This document shows positions 13,987-29,056 of a stretch of DNA of 64,000 nt, in pieces. Position 1 is the stretch's first letter; each line of letters starts with the position of its first letter. Both the position numbers and the translations under genes were made by a program. Origin of the DNA: Clarkia xantiana subsp. parviflora (taxonomy: Eukaryota; Streptophyta; Magnoliopsida; Myrtales; Onagraceae); assembly GCA_036873135.1 (NCBI GenBank), contig JAPTYO010000003.1, positions 29,206,763 to 29,270,762 of the forward strand, in the 5' to 3' direction. The notes under the pieces were generated by a model. It was not told where the DNA came from and did no database searches. It saw nothing but the letters and a program-made list of their open reading frames with translations.

Positions 13987-14755
13987 CTGTTGCTGGGTTC
14001 GAATCGGAGCTTGTGCTTTCGAGTTTCGGAACTGAGGTGACTACTAACCCCCCATTTCGATTAACTCCATCATCTCCGAAGCTTCGTGTTGTATATACTC
14101 GACCGGTATAGTCGCTTGCTGGGAAGACCGAACGAACCCGAGAAACGTCGTGACAGTGTTTTGCGGCAGCGGCCATGTCCGATGAAGGACATGAGAATCA
14201 TTGTACTGTTGTAGTTTTTTCAGTCATTGACAAACATCATATAGGTATTTCAATTCATATGCTTTTGTAGCCGGAAATTGCTTCTTGTTGGATTTTTTTG
14301 GTGTATCGAAATAGTCTGTCATTTGATGTTTGGCATTTTTGCTATTAGTCCATTAGTGTGTCGTCTACCACTTACTCTTATGGTTATGACCCAACCCACA
14401 GGGCCACTGTAAAGGCGACCATCGTAGCAAACAAAATCACGTCTTGTCTTGACCCACAAGAAAAGTTAACGGAAAACAATGTAAATAAATACTAAGTTAA
14501 ATAACCAAATCAACCTTATTTGAAGCAATTAGTTTTTTTTTTGCCAACAAGGAATATTAATTATGCTCTCGTTGATTTGAAGCCATTAGTTAGCTCGACT
14601 ATTTTTGAAACTAAGTATCTCATTCCGATTTGAAGTTAAAATTTATCATATGCTATTTATGTGACCGATAAAGTATGTATGTCGTCTAATTACGTATTTA
14701 TGGATTCACTTTTGCAACTTTTCTAGTATTGTTCATCATATTAATTCAGTAATTC
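13987..14755. other. Convergent 3' region of MED12 and RopGEF
   Basis: The plus-strand MED12 gene and the minus-strand RopGEF gene end towards each other here. The sequence holds the MED12 3'UTR and AT-rich spacer. No coding, RNA or transposon signal was recognised. Confidence 0.6.
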
Positions 14756-17700
14756 CTACACTTCATCTGCAGAAAAGACATCTTCAATCCACGATACGAC
14801 ATTGTACGCTAAACCCTCCAGCACTCTGGAGTAGCTCTCGAGGATCGCCTTCCCTACATCCTGTAAAACCGACGAAGAATTCGTATAAGCGCAGAATCGG
14901 ATTTTCGGAATAGTAGATTCTTAAACAAACATACCTGATTGTACTGAATCTTGAAAATGTCCAAACTGGTCTGAGACAGCTCAGGGAACCTCTGCTTCAA
15001 GCAGAAGAGCAAGCTCTCGGCTCTGTCGGCTAAGATGTAGTTCTTGTCGTTGCGGTCGGTGTCAACCAAGTCCTTCATGAGGTCCCACGACGACTTGGAG
15101 TTGCCCACACACGATTTACGCTTCCACGTGTACATCGCCTCTTCGACTCGGTCGGCTAGCTCCAGAGCCTCGTGCTCTGACTTGATGTTCAAGCTATCCA
15201 GGAGGGTCTCCGGGGAGAACTTCTCGGGGTAGTACATTTGCTTGTAGATCGAGTCTCCGATGCTTGCTCTCGCACTCTGCATTGAAGGATCACATCAAGA
15301 ATTTAAGTTAAGGGTAAAATATTAATAAGGGTTAATAATTTAATTACAGTTTTAAGTTTCCATCATATATATTATTTTTATATTTTTCGGTTTAAATTGT
15401 GTATAGTTGTATCATATTTCGTTTTGGTTGTTTTTTTCTTCGTCTGTTTTTTCTATTAAATTTGACGTATTTGGTCAAATGACTTCATGAAATTCAACAA
15501 CAATAACATTTAAAGAAGATTAAAGAATAAAATGACAATTCTGTTTCCCATCTATTTATATCAATTAGTGTGTATATACAGTGAAATTGAAGAACTTATG
15601 CAAATTTTGGTTCATAATTGACATAAATATATATGAATTAAAGAAACCCTATACCTAAATCAGTCAAATTTAACAAAAAAAAAAAAAAACGGACGAAAAA
15701 CAAAAAAGTAATGAAAATGAAGAATGAAACACCTATTAGTAACAATTTAAACATGACACACTTAAAAACAACATGATGCAAACTTGGGATTGTGATTAAG
15801 TTGTTAATCCTATAAATAATTTAATATGCCACATATCAAATTAGTGTTTAAGAATGGTTATATACTTTTTTTTTTAGAGTAATGCGGTTTAACTAAGTTT
15901 TAATGAAGTAAATTTCTAAATTACATGGGTAGAACATAAGAAACTAAAAACAGTCTCAAATATAAACCATGTTGTTAATTGTTGTTTTATATATAAATTG
16001 TTAATATTTAATGTTTCAATTATAGATCAAAAAACAGTCTTAGATTTGTTACTTTCCACTTTTTTCGACTAATTTTCATGTTAAAATTGATTTTAGATTA
16101 TTTTTGCTTATGATGTGTTAACTATTGCTCATATTGATACTTAAAATATACGCAAGTTATAGTAAGAGATATAACGGTTTTACCATACACCAATTAAGTA
16201 GAAGAACATAAACGGTTTTTATAGTTATGACCTTAGGGAGGTTTGCAATGTAACTGTCGGGTATATCCATCTCGGAAAGGACACCGTTGTTGATGGCCAT
16301 GGCGGCCTTGTGGATCTGGTTCGCGCAGTCTCTTCTGTATTTGAGGTTTTTGCTCGACTCCTCTGACAGCCCTCCGGTCGGGACAACCGGCACCGGCGCC
16401 CACCACTTGTCTTCCTTCTTCCTCGGATCTTCAACGTTGTTCTTGAATGATTCCGAACACCGAGAATTCGTCGACACGCTTCCTTTCTCCACGTACCAGA
16501 ATTCTTTTTCTTCAAAGCTTTCCAATATGTCCTGATATCGAACGATTTATGTTTGCCGGGACGAAGTCATAAATTTTGTTAAAATGATAAGAACTGAACT
16601 ATGGATAAATAATAAAAGAAAAAAAAAGTTGACGGAGGTAAATGTAAAATTTTAAAGGGAACAAATCGAGAAAAAATACAATTTTTAAAATCAAAATTAT
16701 GCATCATTAAAAAAATTGAAGGGGGACAATTGACACCCTGATCGTTTCTACGTAGCTCCGTCCCTAGCTGTCGGTACGATACAAAAATGGTTCAAGTAAA
16801 TAATGTCGTTTTTGGAATCGAAACCCTTACGATGAGCATGGCTTCCAGCTTCTGTAGTGCAGGAAGGTTTAGATAAATGTCTGATCTTGGTTTATTCGAC
16901 AGGACCTGCATGACATCACAGGATATTATAACGTGCCGTCCCATTATCGTATAAAGGATTACAAATCTGTGCGCAGTCCAAGTTACATGTTTTGCATGAA
17001 ATTAAACGTGTTTAAATGGATTACAATTTGTTTACTTATTATGTTTGTCTCCGGTTAGATAGATGTTGGTTACTTATCTTTTTTTGACATTGATTAAATG
17101 ATTACGGGTTGAAAAAACTGAAATCAATAAACCTGATAGTTGAAATATTAAATATCAACATTTTAAATATGAAACATCAATTAACAATCTAACAAATAGT
17201 TGTGGCTGTTTTTAGGTTCTTAATCCTATATATATATAATTAACTAAATGTTAAATACCAAATAGCTAGCTGGACTTTCTTCAAAAGTGCAAATAGCTAG
17301 CTAAATTTATTTTTGGAGCAAATAGCTAGTCAGACTTTTCCTAAAATTACAATTAGATAGCTTTATTATTTGGGTTAAAGGTACTTTTGGTGCCACATGT
17401 TTGACCTGTGTAGGTTTTTAGTGCCATATGTTTCATTTTGTAGGTTTTTGGTGCCATATGTTTGAGAGGTTGTATGTTTTTAGTATTTCCGTTAGTCAAC
17501 AGTTAGTTTGACCATTAAATACTTTTATTTTGTTCAATTAAGTCCTCAAATTTATATTTCTAAAATTTAATATTTACAATTTAGTCCCTATTGTTTGCTC
17601 AAGTCACCGTCCAAGGCCGCCGGCCACCACCCACCACCTCCAAGGCCGCCGACCGCCACGAAACGGGCCGGCCACCACCCCACGGCACCGGCCACCACCG

Positions 17701-19144
17701 CTTGGGGCCGAAAACCACCCCAATTGGTGGTGGCCGGCCCCAATTGGTGGTGGCCACCTCAATTGGGGCCGGCCACCACCAATTGGTGGTGGTAGTGGTG
17801 GTGGCCGGCCCCGATCGGGGCCGTAGCCACCACCAGTTGGGGCCGCCGGCCCCGATTGGAGCCCTCTGTGGCCCCAATCGGGACCGGCGGCCCCAATTGG
17901 TGGTGGCCGGCCCCGATTGGGGCTGTAGCCACCACCACTGGTGGTGGCCGGCCCTGATTGGGGCCGTAGCCACCACCAATTGGTGGTGGCCGGCTCCAAT
18001 TGGTGGTGGCCACCTCAATTGGGGCCGGCCACCACCAATTGTGGTGGTTTTCGGCCCCAAGCGGTGGTGGACGGTGCCGTGGGGTGGTGGCCGGCCCGTT
18101 TCGTGGCGGTCGGCGGCCTTGGAGGTGGTGGGTGGTGGCCGGCGGCCTTGGACGGTGACTTGAGCAAACAATAGGGACTAAATTGTAAATATTAAATTTT
18201 AGAAATATAAATTTGAGGACTTAATTGAACAAAATAAAAGTATTTAACGGTCAAACTAACTGTTGACTAACGGAAATACCAAAAACATACAACCTCTCAA
18301 ACATATGACACCAAAAACCTACAAAACGAAACATATGACACCAAAAACCTACACAGGTCAAATATGTGGCACCAAAAGTACCTTTAACCCTTATTATTTT
18401 TGGGTTAAAAACTAATGAAATTCCTTGCGTGAAGAGGCCGACTGAAAGTTATTTGGTATTTAACCCTTAACTATATATATATCACATGTTAATTTAAATA
18501 AAAACTAATATTAACAAAGATAATTAGTAACCAAACATATATGAGTGTGAACATTTATGATGTACATATATGTATGATATATCATATTATCATAATATCG
18601 GGTGGATATTTATTTTCATTCATACCTCAATAGTGGTGCCATCTTGTAAATCCTCGGGAGAGGAGGCCAACTCCACAATGTAATCGCAAACCGATAGAAA
18701 GCAATCCATTTCTCTTATCCACATTGCCTTCTTCTCCTTCCTCAACGGCTCTAATTTCCTGTTCTCTCCAAACACAGTAGCTGCATGCAAATATATTACA
18801 TGCCAATTAATCATCATATATATATATATATACAAAAAATGAAGCTTCTGCTGATTTAACTAATTTACCGTAGAGATTGGTGATGGCGTTTGAGATGGTT
18901 ACTGCAGTGCATACACCCTTACCGCCTCCCGACATGTCTTCTCCGAGAAGCAACTTCGCGAACCGGTCCTTCATCATGTTCAGCTCTGCACAAACAAGAA
19001 CACATCATCTGCCAAATTTAAAGTTGATCATGTCTTGTATTGATCAGAAATTACTTATGGGTTATGTTTTAGCTTACCGAAATCGTCATGATCGTGATCT
19101 TCCAACTTGTGGTTCGTTCCGAGCTCATCGTGGCCTTTCTCCAT
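14756..19144 (-). CDS. Rop guanine nucleotide exchange factor (PRONE domain)
   Basis: Seven exons on the minus strand join in frame: 19144-19078, 18985-18869, 18780-18626, 16905-16831, 16531-16232, 15276-14935 and 14860-14756, giving 386 aa. Almost the whole protein is the plant-specific PRONE catalytic domain, beginning [20 protein letters not shown] at about residue 23. Further PRONE marks are [26 protein letters not shown], the WW segment [16 protein letters not shown] and [25 protein letters not shown] RopGEFs activate ROP/RAC small GTPases at the plasma membrane in polar growth and receptor-kinase signalling. The N-terminal extension is only about 22 aa, and the stop comes right after the domain (EDVFSADEV), so the C-terminal tail known in many family members is missing. 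Introns are loaded with repeats, including a 1019-bp foldback element. The member number cannot be assigned. Confidence 0.93.
15930..16140. repeat. Left-half remnant of a 350-bp foldback family (RopGEF intron)
   Basis: The phrases AACTAAAAACAGTCTCAAAT, ATGTTGTTAATTGTTGTTT and TTTCCACTTTTTTCGACTAA match, in order, the left halves of the elements at 39853 and 51370. The opposite half is not attached here. It lies in the intron between RopGEF exons 16531-16232 and 15276-14935. Confidence 0.45.
17090..17226. repeat. Right-half remnant of the 350-bp foldback family
   Basis: The order GATAGTTG, AATATCAACATTTTAAATATG, AGTTGTGGCTGTTTTTAGGTT and CTTAATCC matches the right halves of the elements at 39853 and 51370. 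It is separated from the left-half remnant at 15930 by two RopGEF exons, so the two are probably independent truncated copies. Confidence 0.45.
17372..18390. mobile_element. 1019-bp Mutator-like foldback element in RopGEF intron
   Basis: Ends are GGGTTAAAGGTACTTTTGGT and its inverted copy ...AAAAGTACCTTTAACCC. The element is flanked by a perfect 9-bp duplication TTATTATTT (17363-17371 and 18391-18399), the size typical of Mutator-like elements. The two arms mirror each other for roughly 500 bp, so the whole element can fold into a hairpin. Each arm has subterminal repeats of the phrase GTAGGTTTTTGGTGCCATATG, then a CCGTTAG box, then an AT-rich block. The core at 17605-18165 is GC-rich and made of CCACCACCAATTGG-type palindromes. 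Long proline-rich frames on both strands are by-products of this symmetry. No transposase is encoded, so it would be non-autonomous. Confidence 0.85.
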
Positions 19145-20534
19145 CTAATTCACTCTTTGTTGCAGAAAGATTCTGTGGGAGATTGAGTGATGAGAACGTG
19201 GAATATTAGGTTTAATAAGTAATATATATATTGTTAATGAAGAAGCATTGTATTGTATATTAATTATCCTTCTATTCATGACTTGGCCGGAGTGTACGTG
19301 CTCTCCACTATCGCTTTATTATTTTTGTTTCCTTTCGATGTACATTGTGTGTTGACTAGTATTGAGAATCAAAAGTTTTGGAGATATATCAATAGAAAGA
19401 TATCATATATCCGTACAAAATTAGGTGGTAACTGGTAAGGTTCGAGACAATAATTTTGTTTCTATGTGCTGTGCAGTAACCGATTCAAATGATTTTAAAT
19501 GAAGTTCACCGTAAAAAAGATTACAATCCTATATTTTAAGTCATAATTTATTATAATTATTATGTATAAAATGCGTACAAAACATATAAGTTATATTAAA
19601 AAGTAAGAAATTTTGTCACTCCCCGCGTAGATGTCAATGTCAAACACTGCTCATCTGCCGCATATGTCAACGTCCAAAGGAAAATGAGATACGACCGCAG
19701 TCGTATCGTGGATACCCCGAGGGGTATAAGTCATGCAGTGGGACGTTCGATGTACAAAGTGTTGGTTTTGACGAACTATAGGTTCGACTGGAAGGGGTTA
19801 GGGGGGCGGAGGTGGTGGGCTGTACCGCCAAGATGTAAACACATCTGAGCTTAAAACAGTGAACAGCATCCACAACAGCGCGTGGAGGGGCGTAGGCTAC
19901 CGGCGCACGGCATTGGGGCAGCAGAGGTGGACCGTGGCGGCAGGTGGTAGCGCGTGTCAGAGCGTACGGCGGCGCGTCTGCGCGCAAGGCGGCGCGTGTA
20001 TGACACGCGCCGCTGTAGTGGGCGCGTGGGGGATGGTTGGACGGCGCGTGTGAGCGCGTGAGGCACGTGTGATGGTGCGTGAAGGCGCGTGGAAGCGCGT
20101 GGAGGCGTGTGGCGGCGTGTGGGACCCCGTGGAGGTGGTTGTGGTGGTGGTGGGGGGTCCTTGTGCGATCTTGGGGGTGGTGGGGTGGTGGTGAGGGTGT
20201 ACGGGAGGACATGAGGGGCGAGTGGGTGAGGCGGACTCCGCGATTTGGCGAGGCGGAGGCGAAGCATGGGATGAACGCGATGTTGAACAAGGCCATCCGC
20301 TGTGGTGGGGCTTCCGGCTTTGGCTTAGGCTTATGCTGGAGGAAGAGTTGCTCCATGCTCATGGCTGGAGGAAGAGTTGCTCCATGCTCATGGCCGGCGA
20401 AAGAGTGTGCGAGAGCAGTGACTTCCCTCCGGTTTTTGGATCGAGAGAGGGACATCTACGCCGGCCGAGGCAAAGCTATTCAGAAGTTAGAGAGCTTCAG
20501 AATAGTGCCTTAGATTATATATTTGGAACTATGT
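19145..20534. other. Spacer with a GC-rich low-complexity island
   Basis: The first 450 bases are AT-rich upstream DNA of the RopGEF gene. From about 19,610 to 20,510 the composition switches to GC-rich, with many GCGCGTG-type repeats and GGTGG runs. Long open frames occur on both strands there (262 codons on the minus strand), but the products are low-complexity His/Pro/Arg-rich and match no family I know. It may be a transposon-derived or CpG-rich insertion upstream of the beta-amylase gene. No gene is called. Confidence 0.5.
20335..20392 (+). repeat. 29-bp perfect tandem duplication
   Basis: Two adjacent identical 29-base units occupy 20335-20363 and 20364-20392. Each begins GCTGGAGGAAGAGTTGCTCC. 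They lie in the GC-rich island upstream of the SINE and beta-amylase gene. Confidence 0.85.
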
Positions 20535-20535
20535 A

Positions 20536-20705
20536 ACAATGGTGTGGTGGTTCAGCGCCTCATCCCTTAACCAGAGGTCAGGGGTTCAATCCCCGCTAGT
20601 GACCATGGGAATGAGACCACCCCGCGGGAAAAATAAAATAAAATTATAATAATGTAATATTACATAATATAATATAATAATAATAATAATAATAATAATA
20701 AATTA
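20536..20705 (+). mobile_element. tRNA-derived SINE-like element
   Basis: The head resembles a pol III internal promoter: GGTGGTTCAGCGCC (weak box A) and GGGGTTCAATCCCC at 20581-20594, a clear box B inside a T-arm-like stem. It is followed by an unrelated body (GACCATGGGAATGAGACC) and a tail of AAAAATAAAATAAAA and (AAT)n to about 20,705. The D-arm and acceptor stem do not pair as in a real tRNA, which is why this is called a SINE. It ends about 275 bases before the beta-amylase start codon. Confidence 0.6.
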
Positions 20706-20981
20706 AGAGTGATGGTGGTTTCGAAAAGGTTGGAAAGATTAGGGACTTAAGCTGCAATTAAGAAAATGTATACAACATCACTCACGGATCCAACCACCTC
20801 TTTCCCGGCAACTGTCCCGAATCCCAATTTTCTATTTGGTTACCGAGAAAGTGGAAAGAGGAAACTTGGATCAGAAACTTCTCCTTCCTTTGCAATCCAT
20901 TCAAGACTCTCTGCATGCTGCCTCTCCATCCAAGCATTCGATTTACTCAATTTCATCGCAATCAGAGCAGTGAAATCAGCA

Positions 20982-24141
<3,160 letters not shown>

Positions 24142-24770
24142 CGGGGAATTGAATTTCGATGAAGTAGAGCAAGAGTGAGTGTCTTGCTGCTCAAGAATAA
24201 TATCGACATTGTCGATCACAATAAAGCTTACACGTCGGGTGTCAATAAATAAGCTATATATCAGATTACAGGATGCAGATTAGTTATTAGAATGGATTCA
24301 AGTTTTTAGAGCCTGATTATGCTATAGTCGAATTAGTTTCATGTAATTTCTGATAACGAGTCGTTTTTCTCAATGATAACCGCAAAGAAAAACCCGAGCC
24401 AGATAATCCGACATGGTAAAAAATCGTGTTTCCATGGAGGTTGTGTGTTTTCTCTGTTATAGTTTGATTCATAACATCGAATGCAAGAACAATTGGGGAA
24501 TTCAGGTGGTGTAAGTGTTTTAGTTCTGATAAGTAGTCAAGATTATTGACATTGATTCCACTGTACTGTTAATCTTCAAATGTAAAGATTTCGTGGCTAT
24601 CTAGTAGTAGTAGAATGAAATGCTATATGTATAAACATTGGGATTGATTTTGTGCATCAAGATTGGAGTTGCTTGTTCAATAAGTTACCACTTGAAAACT
24701 TTGAATGAAAGAATGAGTGCAATCGACATAGTTACATTTCTATCTCTAACTGTATCGAATGTAGGATTTG
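24142..24770. other. Convergent 3' region of BAM2 and lipase
   Basis: BAM2 (plus) and the lipase gene (minus) face each other across about 630 bases, which hold their 3'UTRs. No other feature was recognised. Confidence 0.6.
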
Positions 24771-26842
24771 CTAACCCAACTTTCTCTCCTTTTCTTGGTT
24801 CACAAGAAATGGGACTTGTTCCTCGGACGGACTCTGCTCCTCCCCAGTATCTTGAAACGTTCCGTATCGAGTGGATGAATAAACAGAAGGAATGTGAAGA
24901 TGGACGGCCCTCCTAATTGCAGCCTCGTACTCCTCGGTGTGCTCTCGCTCGATAGTTTTTTGCCTCTCCATTCTCTGGCTATTCGGGATGTCCATTGCAC
25001 TTTCTTTCTCCAGCATCAACTGCACTCCATAGACATCATATAACACAATTTTGTAAGAAAGGGTAAACATTTTCCGAAACAGAGGAAACTTGGTGGCCAA
25101 GAAAAGAAACTTCTTACATGAAGAGCCCTTTGAGATTCTCTCTCTATCCAAACGATGGCGTGATCCGATGTTGCGTTCCAAGAAAGAACCATATGCTCGA
25201 ATCTCCCATCTACAGGCACCGCCGTCCTAACAACTGGCGGAAACCTTCCTAGCCTACAATTGAGGAACACCTTTAAGAAAAGAGTGCATGTGGCATCACA
25301 TGCCATCAAAATCCAGCTAACATATTGCAAATTTCTCCAAAATTAAGCTAGCAAATTGCATATTTTCGCACAGTTCAACTCGAAAATCGTAAATTTTTCC
25401 AAAAGTTCAGCTAGCAATTTGCACGAAAGCCATAATAAGACAATAAACGACAGGCGAGTTTCCGTTACTATTTAACAACAAATTAGACAGGGCTTGTGTA
25501 TTGCAACTTTTGTATAAGTTCAGCAAGCAATTTGTTCCAAAAAATAGTTTAGCTGGCAAATTGTCCGGACCACCAAAAGTTCAACTTTCGAGTTGCTAAT
25601 TAACCCTTAAAAGAACACCTTACAATGGTCAAACAAAGACATGTCACCAAAAAACACATCAGGGGATCATTCTATCAAAATTGTGTTGTCTAATAATAAC
25701 TCTAGTTTCCACAAGCCTGCAGCAGAATAATTACACAAAGCTACAAGTCACTGAACTCACCGTAAGGGCTTGCGCTCGACAATGTGATAGAGGCGTCCAG
25801 GAGCATAGAGTCGCCTTGGATCTTTAAGCCTCATAGATTCTGTTGTAAATGTGTCTTTGACACACAGTAGACATAATAGACATGGCAAACTGTCCAAAAT
25901 GACATAATCCAACACAATCAAAACCAAACCAGAAGCCAATGTCCTTGAACCAATAAGATAAAACACCAACTTACCAGAAAAAACATTTAAAGACATCTTC
26001 CAGGTCCGTTGTAGTCCGAGGTAAGAAATCATCCTGTTAGAGAGCAATACCCAAAATCAGACTTGTATAAAAATATAGAGCCATTAAGAAACTGCAAGAA
26101 TCAGACTTCAACTATAAGTTTGTGTTTTTTAGCTTACCTGCAAAACAATAGAATTGATAACATCTCCATATCTAACGGCCAAATTCAATGAAGTGCACCG
26201 AGCAGGAGCAACCGCATAACATCTGATCCTGCTCCGTTCGATGTTTCCTAACTTTTCCCGATTTTGTATCGCAACAATTGTCAACAAACTCACCACTCCA
26301 GCCCCTAAGGAATGTCCCAAGAAGGTCAATGTATAGTCTGGAAATTTCTCAACAAATTCTCTCAAGACTCCAAGTTCTTCATCAAAAACCCATTCAGCTG
26401 CCTTCAATAGCCCGTGATGAACATACCCTCCATCTAATTTAGTCTGCCCGAGCTTGTTATCAAGTAGAACTGCATAATCACTCTGAGCAGCCAAATTAAG
26501 GCCTCTAACTGCCAAAACTATGTCTTTGTGTTCGTGATCTAGATACAACATGTATGGAGGAGCCCGGCCTAGAGTCTCTTCGTAGTCCTTGCGCGTAACA
26601 ACCGAGTCGGGATTGATTCCGTAACCTCCCGGTGGGGCCCACATGGGGTTCCGGAGATCTTCCTCATAAGCCGAGAGCAGATATCGACATAGGCGCGGAA
26701 CAGGCTCGAATTCCTCGGCCGTGGCAAGGCCCCAGTTTTCACTCTCATGGCCTGCAGTGTACAAGCATTTCTTCCACGCCCAGCGCACACAGGCAATACA
26801 ATACACAGTTTCAACAATGGGAATACAGCAAGCAATTGACAT
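24771..26842 (-). CDS. Class 3 lipase / calmodulin-binding heat-shock-like protein
   Basis: Five exons join in frame on the minus strand: 26842-26138, 26033-25975, 25889-25761, 25253-25118 and 25019-24771, giving 425 aa. The N-terminus MSIACCIPIVETVYCIACVR is a hydrophobic segment typical of the plant mono/diacylglycerol-lipase N-terminal family. The alpha/beta-hydrolase domain shows LAVRGLN, YVHHGLLKAA and the nucleophile elbow LTFLGHSLGAG (Ser about 178). Later come RCYAVAPARCTSLNLAVRY, CLPCLLCLLC (Cys-rich, possibly palmitoylated) and DPRRLYAPGRLYHIVERKP. This closely matches the Arabidopsis AT3G14075 family, annotated as calmodulin-binding heat-shock protein or class 3 lipase. Its physiological substrate is not established. 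A second in-frame ATG lies at 26863. Upstream minus-strand sequence to about 27,340 probably holds a spliced 5'UTR. Confidence 0.9.
25320..25612. repeat. Degenerate foldback repeat in lipase intron
   Basis: Recurrent phrases GCTAGCAAATTGCA, AAAAGTTCAGCTAGCAATTTG and GTTCAACTTTCGAGTTGCTAA occur in both orientations and end in TTAACCC. The same phrases surround the LINE at 53,917-54,540 and occur near 17,260-17,345. It lies in the intron between exons 25889-25761 and 25253-25118. Termini could not be fixed. Confidence 0.4.
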
Positions 26843-27745
26843 AGATGGATGGCTATGGAACAAGCATCAAAATCCACAGATGAACACTTGAGGCACACTC
26901 AACAATCAATCATAGAAGCGAAACTCAAGGAATTTAGAGAAAGTGATGCTTAATATCATCCATGAACAGTATCCCTGTGTATCTGAAATGGGTTTTTGGA
27001 TTTGAAGCAAAACTGAACTGGGTTTCAGAAAAAAATCAACCTTTTGGTATCTGGAGGGGGAACTCAAGCTCTAATTATGAACGCGGTATCAATTTCCGGC
27101 CTTATGAAGCACCTGAAGTAGCAGAATCAGTCGGTAGAGCTACTAAATGAGCAAAACCAGAGTAAGAAAGGAAGATAAGTGATTGAAGTATTATTGACAT
27201 GCCTTGACTTGGGGGAAAGGCCTGGATTCTTCAAGTTGAAGATTGAATTGATCGCGTCAGCAGAAAGACGATCAAACCCAACTGGGAATTTTCAACAAAT
27301 GATGGGTTCTTCACTATTTCGGCTCTAGGAAGTTCTAGAACTCCAAAAAGAAGACCCGTCTTTCTGCGGTAGATGCATGAGTGGCGGAAGATCATGCTTA
27401 CCTACGAGTCAAATGAATTTCTTAATTGGCGTTTTTGCTTCAATAATAATAATCTAGACTCAACTTAAGAACAAAAGAAGAATCGATTGTTTAGTACAGT
27501 TGTTTCTCCAACCGCTCCGCGAGGCAGCTGCACGGTGCCATCGGCCTCGGTAGTTGGCGCCGGCGGTCAAAGAAGACCGACTGTTGAAAAGTTTAAGGCC
27601 CAAGATATCGACAGTGGGGGCCCAATGAGGTCCGTTCGATGAGTATCTAATAAGACATATCCTTTTATACTTTTTTCACCGTTTCACGTTTCTTTTGGGG
27701 GGTAAAAATTCACGTTTTCTTTCGTTTTGGTAATTGTGGTATAAC
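26843..27745. other. Lipase 5' leader and promoter region
   Basis: The minus-strand sequence just upstream of the lipase start looks like a spliced leader, with GCAGAAAGACG-type purine-rich sequence near 27,190-27,370. Beyond it is unremarkable spacer. No other gene was recognised. Confidence 0.4.
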
Positions 27746-28831
27746 TAGGGGTGAGCAAATATCACGAGAGGCTCAAAATCCCGCCCGTTTCGTCATATCC
27801 CGTCCCAAAAAGTCCGTCCCAAAATTGTGCTCAAGCCCTAATGGGCGGGACTTTTCTTCTCAAGTAAGGCTAGGGCTAGGGCTAGGGTTTTTTTACGAAG
27901 TCCCAAAAGACCCGTCCCGTCCCTTTTTGCTAACTAATCAGCTATAAACTATAGTTAGTTAAGTTAACTTTAGTGATGGCTCGGGTTGAAGTTCCATTTG
28001 ATCTGGAATTTGCATTTATAACTTGTTATGTCAGAATTGTTGGTGACTTTGTGTTAGAGTCTTGGTAAAACTTTGTTTTGGAGTCTTTGGTGAACTATTT
28101 TGGAGAACCAAGTTATGTATTGAACTTGGTGTTCTTACAAGTGACAAAATGTTTGAGTGATTTTGGTGTTTTATGATGAACTTTGTGGTATGTGTTGAAC
28201 TTTGTTGTTGTTCTGTGTTTGGTTATGGTTTAAGTAAATTGAGTATGATTTTTTTTTTGAACTTAGATCGGAATTTGAGTTTGTCCCATTTGTCCCTAGT
28301 CCCTATAGGCCTGTGGCGGGCGGGCCTTTTCCTATAGCTAGGGCTCGGGATAGTGCTCGGGACAGCCATTAAGTGGCCCTAGTTTTAGGGCTTGGGCCTT
28401 TTCCTATAGCCAGACCTTGTACCCATAACAGGAGTACGCAACCAGTAGGGCGAGTACGGTTTTGGGGTCAACTCGCCTGCCGACCCGACTGCACATGTAT
28501 CATATGTATATATATTATATGTATATTACATAAAACTATATAGATAATATATACATTGTCAAAATAATAAGAGTTCTAATGAATTTGGTTGCTTGCATTT
28601 TGATTTGGGTTTAAATTTATAATTTATGATTAGAATTTTAAGCTAAGTTTGAATATGTAAATATATAAATTTAGGGTTTAGAATTGTTGCTAATAGATTA
28701 TGTGCTTTTCGTAGGCGACCCGCGGGTCAACCCACCTCGTGAGATGTATGGGGCGGGTACGGGTCGACCATCTCGACCCGCGGAGCGCTTGCGGGGCAAG
28801 CGATACCCACCCCACCCCGTTGACACCCCTA
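27746..28831. mobile_element. Possible non-autonomous element with TAGGGGTG ends
   Basis: The left end TAGGGGTGAGCAAATATC and the right end TTGACACCCCTA form short imperfect inverted termini of a type common in plant hAT-like MITEs. The interior has GGGCGGG, CCCGTCCC and GACCCGCGGGTC runs. No clear target duplication was found, and the span may contain two adjacent elements with a boundary near 28,400. Confidence 0.3.
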
Positions 28832-29056
28832 AAATTAACCAAACAACTCGAAGAATCAGCTGAAAATTAGCAACAGACACAAAAATCGCAACATGTGCGT
28901 GAAATGGAGCTGAATCGGGTTTGCAAGACAGATTTGAACCAGACCGGCCGGTTTGGAAGACTCACAACAGAATTAACATGTTTTTGAAACTCCCAACGAC
29001 TACCTTCTTCTTCTTCTTCTTCTTCGCCTACGGTTCTGATGAAGTCATTTATTCCC

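Noticed and set aside
17591..18171. 190-codon proline-rich open frames on both strands, nearly identical to each other
   Set aside because: They arise from the palindromic GC-rich core of the foldback element; the same sequence is read in both directions.
19667..20455. 262-codon His/Pro/Arg-rich frame on the minus strand
   Set aside because: Low-complexity product of a GC-rich island; open on the other strand as well; no family match.
20538..20604. tRNA gene
   Set aside because: A box B and T-arm are present, but acceptor and D stems do not pair, so a SINE head is the better reading.
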